A stretch of 64,000 nt of DNA, from contig NZ_CP104166.1 in NCBI RefSeq assembly GCF_029982035.1, positions 62,001 through 126,000 of the forward strand, in the 5' to 3' direction. The notes beneath the pieces were generated by a model. It did no database searches, was not told the DNA's origin, and worked only from the letters and a program-made list of their open reading frames with translations. This stretch comes from Megaera polyxenophila (GTDB lineage: Bacteria; Pseudomonadota; Alphaproteobacteria; Rickettsiales; Rickettsiaceae). Below, in pieces: positions 25,223-34,916 of the stretch (position 1 is its first letter; each line of letters starts with the position of its first letter). Position numbers and translations under genes: made by a program.

Positions 25223-25807
25223 TTAAAACGAATCTACCCAGGAAATATTACCGTCTTTGCGATAATAAACTACATTAATCCTATCAGTTTTAACGTTTCT
25301 AAACATTAAAGCTGGTAAATCCTCGAGATCCATTTTCATCACCGCTTGGCCTACTGATAATTTTAAAATGTTTGTTGCCTTTTCAGCGACAATGACTGGA
25401 TTATCAAAATCTATTTCTTTTGTTTCATCATCCTCATCATCAATTTTAGTGGGTGAAATTACGTATTTAGTACTATCGGGACTAATTTCCGAGACTTTCA
25501 TCTTACTTGAATGATCCTTTAATTTGGATTTATATTTTCTAAGCTGCTTTTCAACTTTACTGAGCGCTGCATCAAAAGCAAAATAAACATCATCGGAGGA
25601 AGCACTACTTTTAATAACCACATGCCTCCCTGTTCCGTCATTTACAACAATATCGCAGAAAAACTCATGGTTTTGCTTGTTAAAATGCACGGTTGCACTA
25701 GGCGCATGATCAAAATATTTATTTATCGAGCTGGTCACTCTCTCTTTTACATACTCCTGCAGAGATGAGCCGATAGATAGATGTTGACCAGAAACTGAAA
25801 CTTGCAT
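25223..25807 (-). CDS. hpf: Ribosome hibernation promoting factor, long form
   Basis: This protein binds the 30S subunit and promotes inactive 100S ribosomes in stationary or stressed cells. The N-terminal domain (MQVSVSGQHLSIGSSLQEY, then basic helices with VEKQLRKYKSKLK) is the S30AE fold. After an acidic linker (about residues 110-140) comes the long-form C-terminal domain ending in NVVYYRKDGNISWVDS, which mediates dimerisation. I place the start at 25807, because AAAGGAGGAG lies just upstream on the minus strand. An upstream ATG at 25888 would add 27 residues and overlap the neighbouring gene. The length of 194 residues fits. Confidence 0.93.
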   Translation of the reverse strand: MQVSVSGQHLSIGSSLQEYVKERVTSSINKYFDHAPSATVHFNKQNHEFFCDIVVNDGTGRHVVIKSSASSDDVYFAFDAALSKVEKQLRKYKSKLKDHSSKMKVSEISPDSTKYVISPTKIDDEDDETKEIDFDNPVIVAEKATNILKLSVGQAVMKMDLEDLPALMFRNVKTDRINVVYYRKDGNISWVDSF

Positions 25808-25862
25808 ACTAACTCCTCCTTTATGAATTATTTTTAGTTTAGTTAGAATAGTAACTTCTTTA

Positions 25863-26351
25863 TTATTTAACTCCCACGTAGATGTCAAGCACCGTTTTAC
25901 TTGGATCTAAAGCACGCTTATCATAAACCTCAAAATCAGCCAGATATGCTCTTTTACCTCCTAATTCTCCAGATTTCATTTTCCAGATATTTTGCCACAT
26001 ATCAATACATACCTCTGGCATAATTCCAGGCTTGCTTGTGAACTTTGCATAATTTTGAGCCGGTATAATAATAGAAGAGAATCCTTCCATTGAATCGCCC
26101 CCAACCTTTACTTCTTCACCGATGAAATAAGTATAATCACCGGTAAAATCACTTTCATAATCCGTATAAACACAATAAGTTGTGCCTGGATTTTTTCTAT
26201 TAGGAATTTCTTCTCCTACTGCTTGCCGAAAATATTTTTGTATAGTAGGAGCAATTTTAGCACTTGATATATTCATTTCTGCTGTATTGTTAGTGCGGCA
26301 CAAAATACCGAGTAGCTTTATTTCCGGTAACTCGGTGACAGTTTTTTGCAT
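25863..26351 (-). CDS. GyrI-like / effector-binding domain protein
   Basis: The 162-residue protein fits the SOUL/GyrI-like small-molecule-binding fold: an initial strand (MQKTVTELPEIKLLGI), a helix with IAPTIQKYFRQAVGE, the GTTYCVYTDYESDFTGDYTYFIG core with the conserved acidic/aromatic pattern, and a final YLADFEVYDKR strand. Related proteins are AraC-type effector domains without the DNA-binding part and DNA gyrase inhibitors; others bind cations or drugs. The exact role is unknown. No helix-turn-helix is present. It lies upstream of hpf on the same strand and may be the first gene of that operon. Confidence 0.75.
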   Translation of the reverse strand: MQKTVTELPEIKLLGILCRTNNTAEMNISSAKIAPTIQKYFRQAVGEEIPNRKNPGTTYCVYTDYESDFTGDYTYFIGEEVKVGGDSMEGFSSIIIPAQNYAKFTSKPGIMPEVCIDMWQNIWKMKSGELGGKRAYLADFEVYDKRALDPSKTVLDIYVGVK

Positions 26352-26443
26352 ATTTTGTTTTTATAATTTACGATTGTTATAAAATAAAATGTAGCAGTAA
26401 TCTAATGTAAATTCAATACAGGAATTCAGGCAAAAACTCTTAA

Positions 26444-26797
26444 TTACCCGGCCATTTTCTTTATTAATTGTTTTTTATTATAGGTTGATACCGTTTTAGG
26501 TAGTTTTTTATTAAATTCTAGCTTTTTATGGTTTAACTTTATTGCTTCCTTAGTTATTTTCACTACAAAACTAGGTTCTATTCCTGCAATATAGCATATT
26601 TTCTGAAAATAATCGCTATTGCTAAATATCCATTTTTTTGCATCGGTTTCTAGTGTTTTAGCTCTAGGAGCATCAGAAATGTTAGTGGCATCTATTATGG
26701 CCTGCGTAATTATAGCTTTATATAAAATTATTTCCGGGGATGAATTATACTCTTTTAAACGCTCAAAAGGGGCTTGGAATTTCATTACATGATACAT
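26444..26797 (-). CDS. Small unknown protein of a rickettsial accessory family
   Basis: The 117-residue protein is not firmly recognised. It is basic (C-terminus rich in lysine: LNHKKLEFNKKLPKT) with helical segments. The central part (AKKWIFSNSDYFQKICYIAGIEP) resembles small proteins I recall near mobile DNA in Rickettsiales, where a W-I-F and a following AGI-P helix recur. That recollection is not a database result. No signal peptide or membrane helix is seen. It lies between the GyrI-like gene and the protease-like gene, on the same strand as both. Confidence 0.6.
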   Translation of the reverse strand: MYHVMKFQAPFERLKEYNSSPEIILYKAIITQAIIDATNISDAPRAKTLETDAKKWIFSNSDYFQKICYIAGIEPSFVVKITKEAIKLNHKKLEFNKKLPKTVSTYNKKQLIKKMAG

Positions 26798-26980
26798 ATT
26801 AATTTACTCAATTTATTTCAATTTAAATATATTTAGGCTACTTAATTAATCTCATTCGCAAACAGATGAAATTAAATTATTAACAGAGATACTAACGTCG
26901 TTAATAATTTATTATTAATATAACAACTTTTTTGCTCTAACTAAGCTTTCTTTTAGTTTAAAAACAAAAAATAGTTTTTT

Positions 26981-28630
26981 TTATGAAATAGCCTCCTCCT
27001 GAGATAGCCTTTGTCCTGTCAAACAAAACATGAAGTCTTCTATTACCTCAGGACCGCAGTTAGCATACTTTTGAGTTTCTAATGTTAATTGCTTGGTATC
27101 TAATCGATATTCTCTGAATATCTGTGCTAAGGCAGATGGTATCTGCTGGTTTTCTGGATCAATATAGTAAAGCATAGTACCGCTTTCCTGCTTTGTAAAC
27201 ATTAACCCGGCAGCATGCTTGTTAAATAAGTTCAAAGGAGCAAGTATCACCGGTGCATTTATTGCACTTAATTCTACTAATAACTTATCCATATTATTAT
27301 TACTACTATCTATAAATGAATAATTATTACTTACTACCTTGACATCGGCTATTCCGGCATCCTTTATCCGCAATTTTAATATGGAATTAATAGCATCTAG
27401 TGTATATTTACCAAAATAGTGGTGTATTCCGTTGATATTCTCATGTCCGTTTATATCATTACCGGCTAGAGCAGGTTCATCAGTAACACTCTTTAGTATT
27501 CCCTTGGGCATAATATTTCCAAGCTTTTCTGCAAAAACTTTAACATCATTGGTAATCTGCATAGTAGGTGATTCAAATAATCCGCTCTTACTTACTTTCC
27601 CACTAATACTTTCAGATACGTACTGAGCCACTTTGCGCAGGATTTTTAAACTCTTTGTCGTACTTCCAAATCCAAATGAAAGTATATCCAATAAATGATC
27701 AGATTCTTCCTGCTGCGATAAAACAACCTTCGTAATATCAAAAATACCAGTATCTATTAAATCATTTGAAGTAGGAACTGACTTCTTGGTAAAACTGAAT
27801 TTTAAGGCACTGCTAGCAAATAAACCGGCAACTTGGCCTATTGCCGATCTAGTTGTTGGACTATTTACACTAACAATAGGTAATTCATCTAATCTGTAAA
27901 AAGAATCTTCACCTAAATTCCTTATTTGAGCTAGTTCCTCATCATGGATTTTGAATCCCGAGCTATTAACTCCTTTTGTTAATTCACTTAAATTACCCTT
28001 GCTGCTTATGCATATATCTGCATTCCTGGTATTATTGATAAATTCAATTAAACCATTTACATGGTGCAATTGTAATTGTAATACGGCATATTGTGATTCC
28101 ATATGCTTTAACATACAATTCTTGCCGTTGTTATTTAAGTCTTTTTTAAGTAACAATATTTGATGGAAATCTTCTGAATCAATTATGCTTTCCAAGAATT
28201 TTATTCTTTGATTTAATACTCTTTGGGTATCCTCAAGATATTCTTTGGCCTTTTCTTTATATCCATTATCATAATCTTTGCTATCTATGATACCATTCGC
28301 CAATTGCTCTAGTCTGTTTCTTTGCCAGCTGCTAATCATGATTTCAAAATGTTTCATGCTTGCAAGTAATCCAGGGTCATCATTTATGCACTCCTGATTT
28401 AAAACACCTTTTGCTCTGTCATATAGTTTGTATCCTATTTCTTCTATTGATAAAATAGAATCAATATATCTAGTTGCAAAATATGGGTTAAAAAACTGAT
28501 GCTCATAATCTTTAACACTAGCTGCTGCCTCCCTTAACCTATCAAATACTTGCCTAATCTTAACAGGATCTCGCTCATCAAATGCCAAGGCCCACTGTAG
28601 CCTTAAATCTTCTAGGACAAGATAAGCCAC
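26981..28630 (-). CDS. CE-clan (Ulp1/deubiquitinase-like) cysteine protease, 5' end cut by IS91-like element
   Basis: The readable frame is 549 codons. Its C-terminus shows the order and spacing of a CE-clan protease: His472 in KHAAGLMF, Asp491 in YYIDPEN, Gln520 in ETQKYA and Cys525 in NCGPEVIEDF (numbered from the GTG at 28630). This matches the His-Asp-Gln-Cys layout of Ulp1, ElaD/SseL and the Rickettsia enzyme RickCE, which act on ubiquitin-like proteins. The first 400 residues are helical with no recognised domain. The only start is a GTG inside IS91-like copy 2 (28622 onward), and the chain begins mid-helix (LEDLRLQWALAFDERD), so the true N-terminus is probably lost. It has no signal peptide; type IV secretion to the host is a guess. 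Confidence 0.7.
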   Translation of the reverse strand: MAYLVLEDLRLQWALAFDERDPVKIRQVFDRLREAAASVKDYEHQFFNPYFATRYIDSILSIEEIGYKLYDRAKGVLNQECINDDPGLLASMKHFEIMISSWQRNRLEQLANGIIDSKDYDNGYKEKAKEYLEDTQRVLNQRIKFLESIIDSEDFHQILLLKKDLNNNGKNCMLKHMESQYAVLQLQLHHVNGLIEFINNTRNADICISSKGNLSELTKGVNSSGFKIHDEELAQIRNLGEDSFYRLDELPIVSVNSPTTRSAIGQVAGLFASSALKFSFTKKSVPTSNDLIDTGIFDITKVVLSQQEESDHLLDILSFGFGSTTKSLKILRKVAQYVSESISGKVSKSGLFESPTMQITNDVKVFAEKLGNIMPKGILKSVTDEPALAGNDINGHENINGIHHYFGKYTLDAINSILKLRIKDAGIADVKVVSNNYSFIDSSNNNMDKLLVELSAINAPVILAPLNLFNKHAAGLMFTKQESGTMLYYIDPENQQIPSALAQIFREYRLDTKQLTLETQKYANCGPEVIEDFMFCLTGQRLSQEEAIS

Positions 28631-30436
28631 CTATCGGTGGCAGCTTAAAAGAAGATACTCTTGACCGATAAATATTTATGGAGGATTATAATACTGGTAT
28701 TTGATTTGTTTTAACTTGAGTTATAAAGACTGAATGTTAGACATACATAAGATAATATATAATTGAGTTATGAGTAACTTGCACTCTGAGCAGCATTTGG
28801 TCAATGAATTAGCGGTAAAAACTCTTAAGGCCATTTCTAAAGAGCAAGCAATTCCTTACAGCAGGATCAAAAGATTTTTTCCGAAGGAGATAAGGAAATA
28901 GCCAAGGCTTTCTGGATAATGTTGCGAAAAATATCTCCCAATCATAAGTATAATTCTGTTTACTATTGCCCTGATTGTAAAGAATTTGATTTAGAACGCA
29001 AAGGAAGAAAGATTCCTTGGTAAGAAAACATTAACTATAAGTAATTTATGGAAATAGTCGGTAAAGGAATATCTATAAAACATATTTTTCTAGACCGTGG
29101 TAATTGGTCTCGATTTCGCTAAAAAATACGGCAAGCTAAGATACGGCATTATTTTCAACGTCACTAAAGTTATATCGTGTGGAACGAAATATTTAGGATT
29201 TAAACGTTATAGCTGCCGTGATTGTAACCGCAATAAATCGGTAGCATTCAGCTGTAAAGGTAGGTTTTGTTCTCGTTGTGGTAAGAAACAAACGGATCAA
29301 TGGGTGAGTAAGGCTAGCAATGTTCTACCAAAAACACGATGGCAGCACATTACATTTACAATGCCGGACTCTTTATGGCCGATATTTTGGCTCAATCGTG
29401 ATCTGTTTGGATTGATTTCCGGTATTGCAGCAGGAATTATTAAGGAGATAGCTACAAAGAAAAATCTTGTGGTTGGTATATTTACTGCCTTACACACTTT
29501 CGGTAGAGATTTAAAACGCAATGTTCATATCCATTTATCGGTTACTTGCGGCGGTATAAATAGCAAAGGCAAGTGGCAAAAATTATTTTTTCCTGCCGAA
29601 CCTATTAAAAAAATGTGGAGACATAGAGTCCTTGAGTTATTTCGCTTTCAATATATCTCAAGTAATTTGAAGTTGCCGTCCGCATATCAAAATGCTGAGA
29701 ATTTTAATAACTGGATGAGTAGTTTATACGAAATCAGTTGGTATGTTTATTTACAAAAACCATCGGATGATCATAAACGCAACATAGAATATTTAGGGCG
29801 GTATATAAAACGCCCCCTATTTCCGAGACAAGAATAGAAAATTACGACGGAAAGCAGGTAACGTTTAAATTTCTTGATCACTATAATAATACAATTGATC
29901 GCATAACTATGCCCGTGATGCAGTTCATAGCTAGTCTGATTATGCATATACCAGATCGTTATTTTCGAATGATTAGGTATTACGGTTTTTTATCTAATAG
30001 AACTAGGGGCGTACAATTACCTATCGTATATAAGGCAATTAATCAAATCGTTCATAAGAAAACTAAGCTCATTAGTTGGAGATTAATGATTTGGTTGAAT
30101 TTTAAAATAGATCCTCTGTTTTGCTATAATTGCAATAAATGTATGAATCTGCGGCAAGTTTATTACGGTTTATCTCCGCCATTGTTATTAATAAGAATCA
30201 ATGAATTATTATCAACGCCTAGATAACATCATTATGGCGAACACTTCTTTCACGTCTTAGCCACATAATTTGTAAAACTGAACCTATTTTTAGATAGATT
30301 CTGGCAGAGATTTTTATAAAAGTGTTGATAATTTCTAATATTGTGGCTTGTAACTACATTTTATTAAACGAATTTTCAAAGTTTTGATTAACAATTTTTC
30401 TGGTTACAAATTTTGAAATTCCTATACTATAAAATA
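28622..30436 (+). mobile_element. IS91-like rolling-circle element, copy 2
   Basis: This is an uninterrupted 1815-base copy. The left end ATAAGCCACC follows ACAAG in the protease gene, and the right end CTATACTATAAAATA is at 30436. No target duplication is visible, as expected for rolling-circle transposition. It forms the left arm of a large inverted repeat with copy 3. Confidence 0.88.
29048..30226 (+). pseudogene. IS91-like transposase in three frame segments, copy 2
   Basis: The main segment (29097-29837) and tail (29909-30226) encode the same residues as copy 1, including the HUH motif, the zinc ligands and the same break at the run of five C. The leading short segment starts at the ATG at 29048. 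The separate small reading frame upstream (from 28770) has one A missing in ATCAAAAG compared with copy 4, so it is frameshifted here. Confidence 0.8.
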
Positions 30437-30608
30437 TTAGTAAACCCTGGGTTAATTAAAAGCAAAATCAGTAGACAAATTAAAATTAAAAAAGAATAAC
30501 GCAAATCTCAAAAGACATAACTTAAGACTAATTATACCAGTTACAAACTAGATTAAACAACAATAGCGGTAACTAATATGGTATGATCAATATTTAAATG
30601 ATTAATTA
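30437..30608. other. Spacer between two head-on IS91-like copies, no gene seen
   Basis: These 172 bases are very AT-rich and have stops in all frames. I see no gene, RNA or terminator. They are the only unique DNA between the inverted copies and must be what is left of the sequence that once joined them. Confidence 0.6.
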
Positions 30609-32417
30609 ATAGTATAGGAATTTCAAAATTTGTAACCAGAAAAATTGTTAATCAAAACTTTGAAAATTCGTTTAATAAAATGTAGTTACAAGCCACAATA
30701 TTAGAAATTATCAACACTTTTATAAAAATCTCTGCCAGAATCTATCTAAAAATAGGTTCAGTTTTACAAATTATGTGGCTAAGACGTGAAAGAAGTGTTC
30801 GCCATAATGATGTTATCTAGGCGTTGATAATAATTCATTGATTCTTATTAATAACAATGGCGGAGATAAACCGTAATAAACTTGCCGCAGATTCATACAT
30901 TTATTGCAATTATAGCAAAACAGAGGATCTATTTTAAAATTCAACCAAATCATTAATCTCCAACTAATGAGCTTAGTTTTCTTATGAACGATTTGATTAA
31001 TTGCCTTATATACGATAGGTAATTGTACGCCCCTAGTTCTATTAGATAAAAAACCGTAATACCTAATCATTCGAAAATAACGATCTGGTATATGCATAAT
31101 CAGACTAGCTATGAACTGCATCACGGGCATAGTTATGCGATCAATTGTATTATTATAGTGATCAAGAAATTTAAACGTTACCTGCTTTCCGTCGTAATTT
31201 TCTATTCTTGTCTCGGAAATAGGGGGCGTTTTATATACCGCCCTAAATATTCTATGTTGCGTTTATGATCATCCGATGGTTTTTGTAAATAAACATACCA
31301 ACTGATTTCGTATAAACTACTCATCCAGTTATTAAAATTCTCAGCATTTTGATATGCGGACGGCAACTTCAAATTACTTGAGATATATTGAAAGCGAAAT
31401 AACTCAAGGACTCTATGTCTCCACATTTTTTTAATAGGTTCGGCAGGAAAAAATAATTTTTGCCACTTGCCTTTGCTATTTATACCGCCGCAAGTAACCG
31501 ATAAATGGATATGAACATTGCGTTTTAAATCTCTACCGAAAGTGTGTAAGGCAGTAAATATACCAACCACAAGATTTTTCTTTGTAGCTATCTCCTTAAT
31601 AATTCCTGCTGCAATACCGGAAATCAATCCAAACAGATCACGATTGAGCCAAAATATCGGCCATAAAGAGTCCGGCATTGTAAATGTAATGTGCTGCCAT
31701 CGTGTTTTTGGTAGAACATTGCTAGCCTTACTCACCCATTGATCCGTTTGTTTCTTACCACAACGAGAACAAAACCTACCTTTACAGCTGAATGCTACCG
31801 ATTTATTGCGGTTACAATCACGGCAGCTATAACGTTTAAATCCTAAATATTTCGTTCCACACGATATAACTTTAGTGACGTTGAAAATAATGCCGTATCT
31901 TAGCTTGCCGTATTTTTTAGCGAAATCGAGACCAATTACCACGGTCTAGAAAAATATGTTTTATAGATATTCCTTTACCGACTATTTCCATAAATTACTT
32001 ATAGTTAATGTTTTCTTACCAAGGAATCTTTCTTCCTTTGCGTTCTAAATCAAATTCTTTACAATCAGGGCAATAGTAAACAGAATTATACTTATGATTG
32101 GGAGATATTTTTCGCAACATTATCCAGAAAGCCTTGGCTATTTCCTTATCTCCTTCGGAAAAAATCTTTTGATCCTGCTGTAAGGAATTGCTTGCTCTTT
32201 AGAAATGGCCTTAAGAGTTTTTACCGCTAATTCATTGACCAAATGCTGCTCAGAGTGCAAGTTACTCATAACTCAATTATATATTATCTTATGTATGTCT
32301 AACATTCAGTCTTTATAACTCAAGTTAAAACAAATCAAATACCAGTATTATAATCCTCCATAAATATTTATCGGTCAAGAGTATCTTCTTTTAAGCTGCC
32401 ACCGATAGGTGGCTTAT
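30609..32417 (-). mobile_element. IS91-like rolling-circle element, copy 3 (inverted)
   Basis: This copy is on the minus strand. Its ACAAG-adjacent hairpin end is at 32417, just before phaZ, and its other end (CTATACTA, read on the minus strand) is near 30609. After that point it diverges from the AAAATA shared by copies 1, 2 and 4, which helps to locate the real element end. It is the right arm of the large inverted repeat. Confidence 0.88.
30813..31991 (-). pseudogene. IS91-like transposase in three frame segments, copy 3
   Basis: The segments are 31991 to about 31944, 31942-31202 and 31202-30813. The protein sequence is identical to copy 2 in the two long segments, with the same frame break at the run of five C. 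The upstream small frame (minus strand, from about 32269) carries the same missing A as copies 1 and 2. Confidence 0.8.
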
Positions 32418-32439
32418 CTTGTTCTTTAAGAGGCCTGTT

Positions 32440-33687
32440 ATGCATTTTTTTTCACCCGACTCAAGTGATTTATACAGTTTTATTGAAGCCGCAAAAATGA
32501 ATTTCTCCCCTATTCGCTCGTCGTTAATATCGATCCAAAACTTATTTGAGGATTCTTGCAACCCTGCTTATCATAACTATTTCAGTTTGGTAACGAGAGC
32601 AAGTCTGGAAATGGCAGAGAGAATAACCCGAGATTACAAAAAACCACAATTTGGTATTACTGACTGTGAGATTGATGGTAAAACTCAACCCATCAAAAAA
32701 AATATTGTACTAAAAGGTTCATTTTGCCATTTACTACATTTTGAAAAAACAAACTATAACAAGCAGCAGCCAAAACTGCTTATTGTAGCACCTATGTCCG
32801 GTCATCATTCCACTTTACTTCGTGAAACTGTTCAGGATACACTACCGTATTTTGATGTATACATTACCGACTGGATTGATGCCAAGCAAATACCTATAAC
32901 AGACGGCAGTTTCGATCTGGATGATTTTATAGATTATATAATAAATTATATTAAGTTTTTGGGGTATAACATCCATGTTATGGCTGTTTGCCAGCCAACT
33001 GTTCCTGTTTTGGCAGCAACAGCCATGATGTCCGAAGATAATCCGTCCAGAGTCCCTAAATCCATGATTTTAATTGGAGGGCCAATAGATGCAAGAAAAA
33101 ACCCTACTCAACCAAATAGTTTTGCAACAGACAAAAGCCTGGTTTGGTTTGATAGGGTATTAGTTACTAACGTACCAGAAAACTATCCAGGGTATAGAAG
33201 AAGAGTTTATCCAGGGTTCTTCCAACTTGCCAGCTTTATTAGCATGAATCTTGAAAGGCACACAAATTCTCACATAGAGCTATTTAATGATTTAGTAAAC
33301 CAGAATACTGAAAAAGCTGAAAAGAATAAAAAATTCTATAATGAATATTTATCAGTTATGGATTTACCGGCTGAGTTTTACCTGCAGACTATTAAGGAAG
33401 TATTTCATGATTTTTCTCTAGCAAAAGGAAAGCTCGTTTCACGCGGAAGAAAGGTAAATTTAGATTTTATAACCAACTCCGCTCTTATGGGTATAGAAGG
33501 AGAAAACGACGACATAGCGGCAGTAGGTCAAACAAAAGCAGCTCTTAGCCTCTGTAAAAATATCCCAGACAGTAAAAAATCCTATCATTTGCAAAAAGGG
33601 GTTGGGCATTATGGGTCATTTAGTGGCAGCAAGTTTAAAGCTGGTATAGTTCCAAAAATAAAAGAATTTGTTTACGCCAACGACTAA
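32440..33687 (+). CDS. phaZ: Intracellular polyhydroxyalkanoate (PHB) depolymerase
   Basis: This cytoplasmic enzyme degrades poly-3-hydroxybutyrate stores. After an N-terminal helical region (LYSFIEAAKMNFSPIRSSL) the alpha/beta-hydrolase core runs from KLLIVAPMSGHHSTLLRETV (the family's lipase-box variant with the oxyanion loop), through ITDWIDAKQIP and VMAVCQPTVP (nucleophile elbow, with Cys in place of Ser as in this family) to a C-terminal QKGVGHYGSFSGSKF with the histidine. I place the start at the ATG at 32440 with AAGAGG six bases upstream. A TTG at 32419 is also in frame but abuts the end of IS91-like copy 3. No PHB synthase is in the window. Confidence 0.88.
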   Translation: MHFFSPDSSDLYSFIEAAKMNFSPIRSSLISIQNLFEDSCNPAYHNYFSLVTRASLEMAERITRDYKKPQFGITDCEIDGKTQPIKKNIVLKGSFCHLLHFEKTNYNKQQPKLLIVAPMSGHHSTLLRETVQDTLPYFDVYITDWIDAKQIPITDGSFDLDDFIDYIINYIKFLGYNIHVMAVCQPTVPVLAATAMMSEDNPSRVPKSMILIGGPIDARKNPTQPNSFATDKSLVWFDRVLVTNVPENYPGYRRRVYPGFFQLASFISMNLERHTNSHIELFNDLVNQNTEKAEKNKKFYNEYLSVMDLPAEFYLQTIKEVFHDFSLAKGKLVSRGRKVNLDFITNSALMGIEGENDDIAAVGQTKAALSLCKNIPDSKKSYHLQKGVGHYGSFSGSKFKAGIVPKIKEFVYAND

Positions 33688-33744
33688 AAAGTATATGCTG
33701 TGCATTAGTTTTAATAAGATTTAAGATAGGTATTATTACATAAA

Positions 33745-34485
33745 ATGAATGCATCATCTACAGCCGAAAACCTAGACCATGTTGTCTCAACCGCAAATAA
33801 TGCAGATTTGTCTATAATTAACTTGATTCTTTCTGCAGACCTAGTCGGTAAGTTAGTAATAATTATATTAGTACTTGCTTCAATTTGGTCGTGGGGAATT
33901 ATTGTGAATAAACTTAAAAGTTTTTCCGGTATAAGATCAAAAATGTCCGATTTTGAAAATTTATTTTGGTCAGGGCAAGTGCTAGATGATCTTTATGAAC
34001 AAGTAAAAAAATCTATGGATAATCCATTATCCTGCGTATTTGTAAACGCTTTAAATGAGTGCAAAAAACATAAATCTATAAGCTCAGTTAAATCAGATTC
34101 TTTAAAAATCGGTTATAAAGAAAGAGTCATCCAGGCAATGTACTTAGCCAAAAACAGGGAAATGGAACGTCTAGAAAGCAAGCTAAATTTTCTTGCGACA
34201 GTCGGCTCTGCAGCTCCTTTTATTGGATTATTCGGTACTGTATGGGGTATAATGCATAGTTTCCAGTCAATTGCTGCCTCAAAAAATACTACCTTAGCAG
34301 TAGTAGCCCCAGGTATAGCAGAAGCACTCCTAGCTACTGCTATCGGCCTTTTTGCTGCTATTCCCGCCGTTATATTTTATAATTTTCTAGCCTCCTCAGT
34401 AGATAATATCCATAACAGGGTAGATGATTTCATAGGCGAATTAACAGCACTACTTACCAGAGCAATTGATGAAGAAAAAATGTAA
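33745..34485 (+). CDS. tolQ: Tol-Pal system proton-channel subunit TolQ
   Basis: TolQ is the polytopic inner-membrane motor subunit that, with TolR, uses the proton gradient to energise TolA during outer-membrane constriction. The 246 residues show an N-terminal membrane helix (near 33-52), a long cytoplasmic part and two C-terminal helices: FLATVGSAAPFIGLFGTVWG with the family signature, and AEALLATAIGLFAAIPAVIFYN. The length is normal. It is the first gene of a tolQRAB run. tolR starts two bases after its stop. Confidence 0.94.
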   Translation: MNASSTAENLDHVVSTANNADLSIINLILSADLVGKLVIIILVLASIWSWGIIVNKLKSFSGIRSKMSDFENLFWSGQVLDDLYEQVKKSMDNPLSCVFVNALNECKKHKSISSVKSDSLKIGYKERVIQAMYLAKNREMERLESKLNFLATVGSAAPFIGLFGTVWGIMHSFQSIAASKNTTLAVVAPGIAEALLATAIGLFAAIPAVIFYNFLASSVDNIHNRVDDFIGELTALLTRAIDEEKM

Positions 34486-34487
34486 TT

Positions 34488-34916
34488 ATGGCAATAAATA
34501 TTTCTAAAAACAATAGCAGACGGGGAAGAGGCAGGTTAATGAGTGAAATAAACGTTACCCCCATGGTAGACGTTATGCTTGTTCTTCTAATTATTTTTAT
34601 GGTTACTTCCCCTATGCTCGTAGCAGGGGTAGAAGTAGATTTACCTGAGACTAAATCGAGTCCGATATCCGGTCAGGACACACCTTTGGTTATAACCGTT
34701 AACAAAGAAGGAGATATATTTATTACGGAAACAAAAACCCCATTTTCGGAACTTGTGACCAAACTTAAAAATATTACTAAAGAAAAAAAAGACACAAGAA
34801 TCTTTGTTAAGGGAGATAGAAACGTTTCTTACGGTAAGATTGTTGAAACGATGGCTGAAATACATAATGCAGGCTTTACCAAAGTTGCATTAATCTCGGA
34901 TATAAAACACAAGTAA
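34488..34916 (+). CDS. tolR: Tol-Pal system subunit TolR
   Basis: This 142-residue ExbD/TolR-family protein has a short basic cytoplasmic start, one membrane helix with the proton-relay aspartate (MSEINVTPMVDVMLVLLIIFMV, in two blocks around residue 24) and a periplasmic domain. The stop codon at 34914-34916 is followed immediately by the tolA ATG, so the operon is tightly coupled. No oddities. Confidence 0.94.
   Translation: MAINISKNNSRRGRGRLMSEINVTPMVDVMLVLLIIFMVTSPMLVAGVEVDLPETKSSPISGQDTPLVITVNKEGDIFITETKTPFSELVTKLKNITKEKKDTRIFVKGDRNVSYGKIVETMAEIHNAGFTKVALISDIKHK

Larger units (their letters stand above)
28622..32417. repeat. 3.8-kb inverted repeat (arms about 1.8 kb, 0.18-kb loop)
   Basis: IS91-like copies 2 and 3 face each other with near-perfect identity. 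Arms are 28622-30430 and 30609-32417. Such a structure can extrude, invert or delete through recombination, and it is hard to assemble from short reads. Confidence 0.85.
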
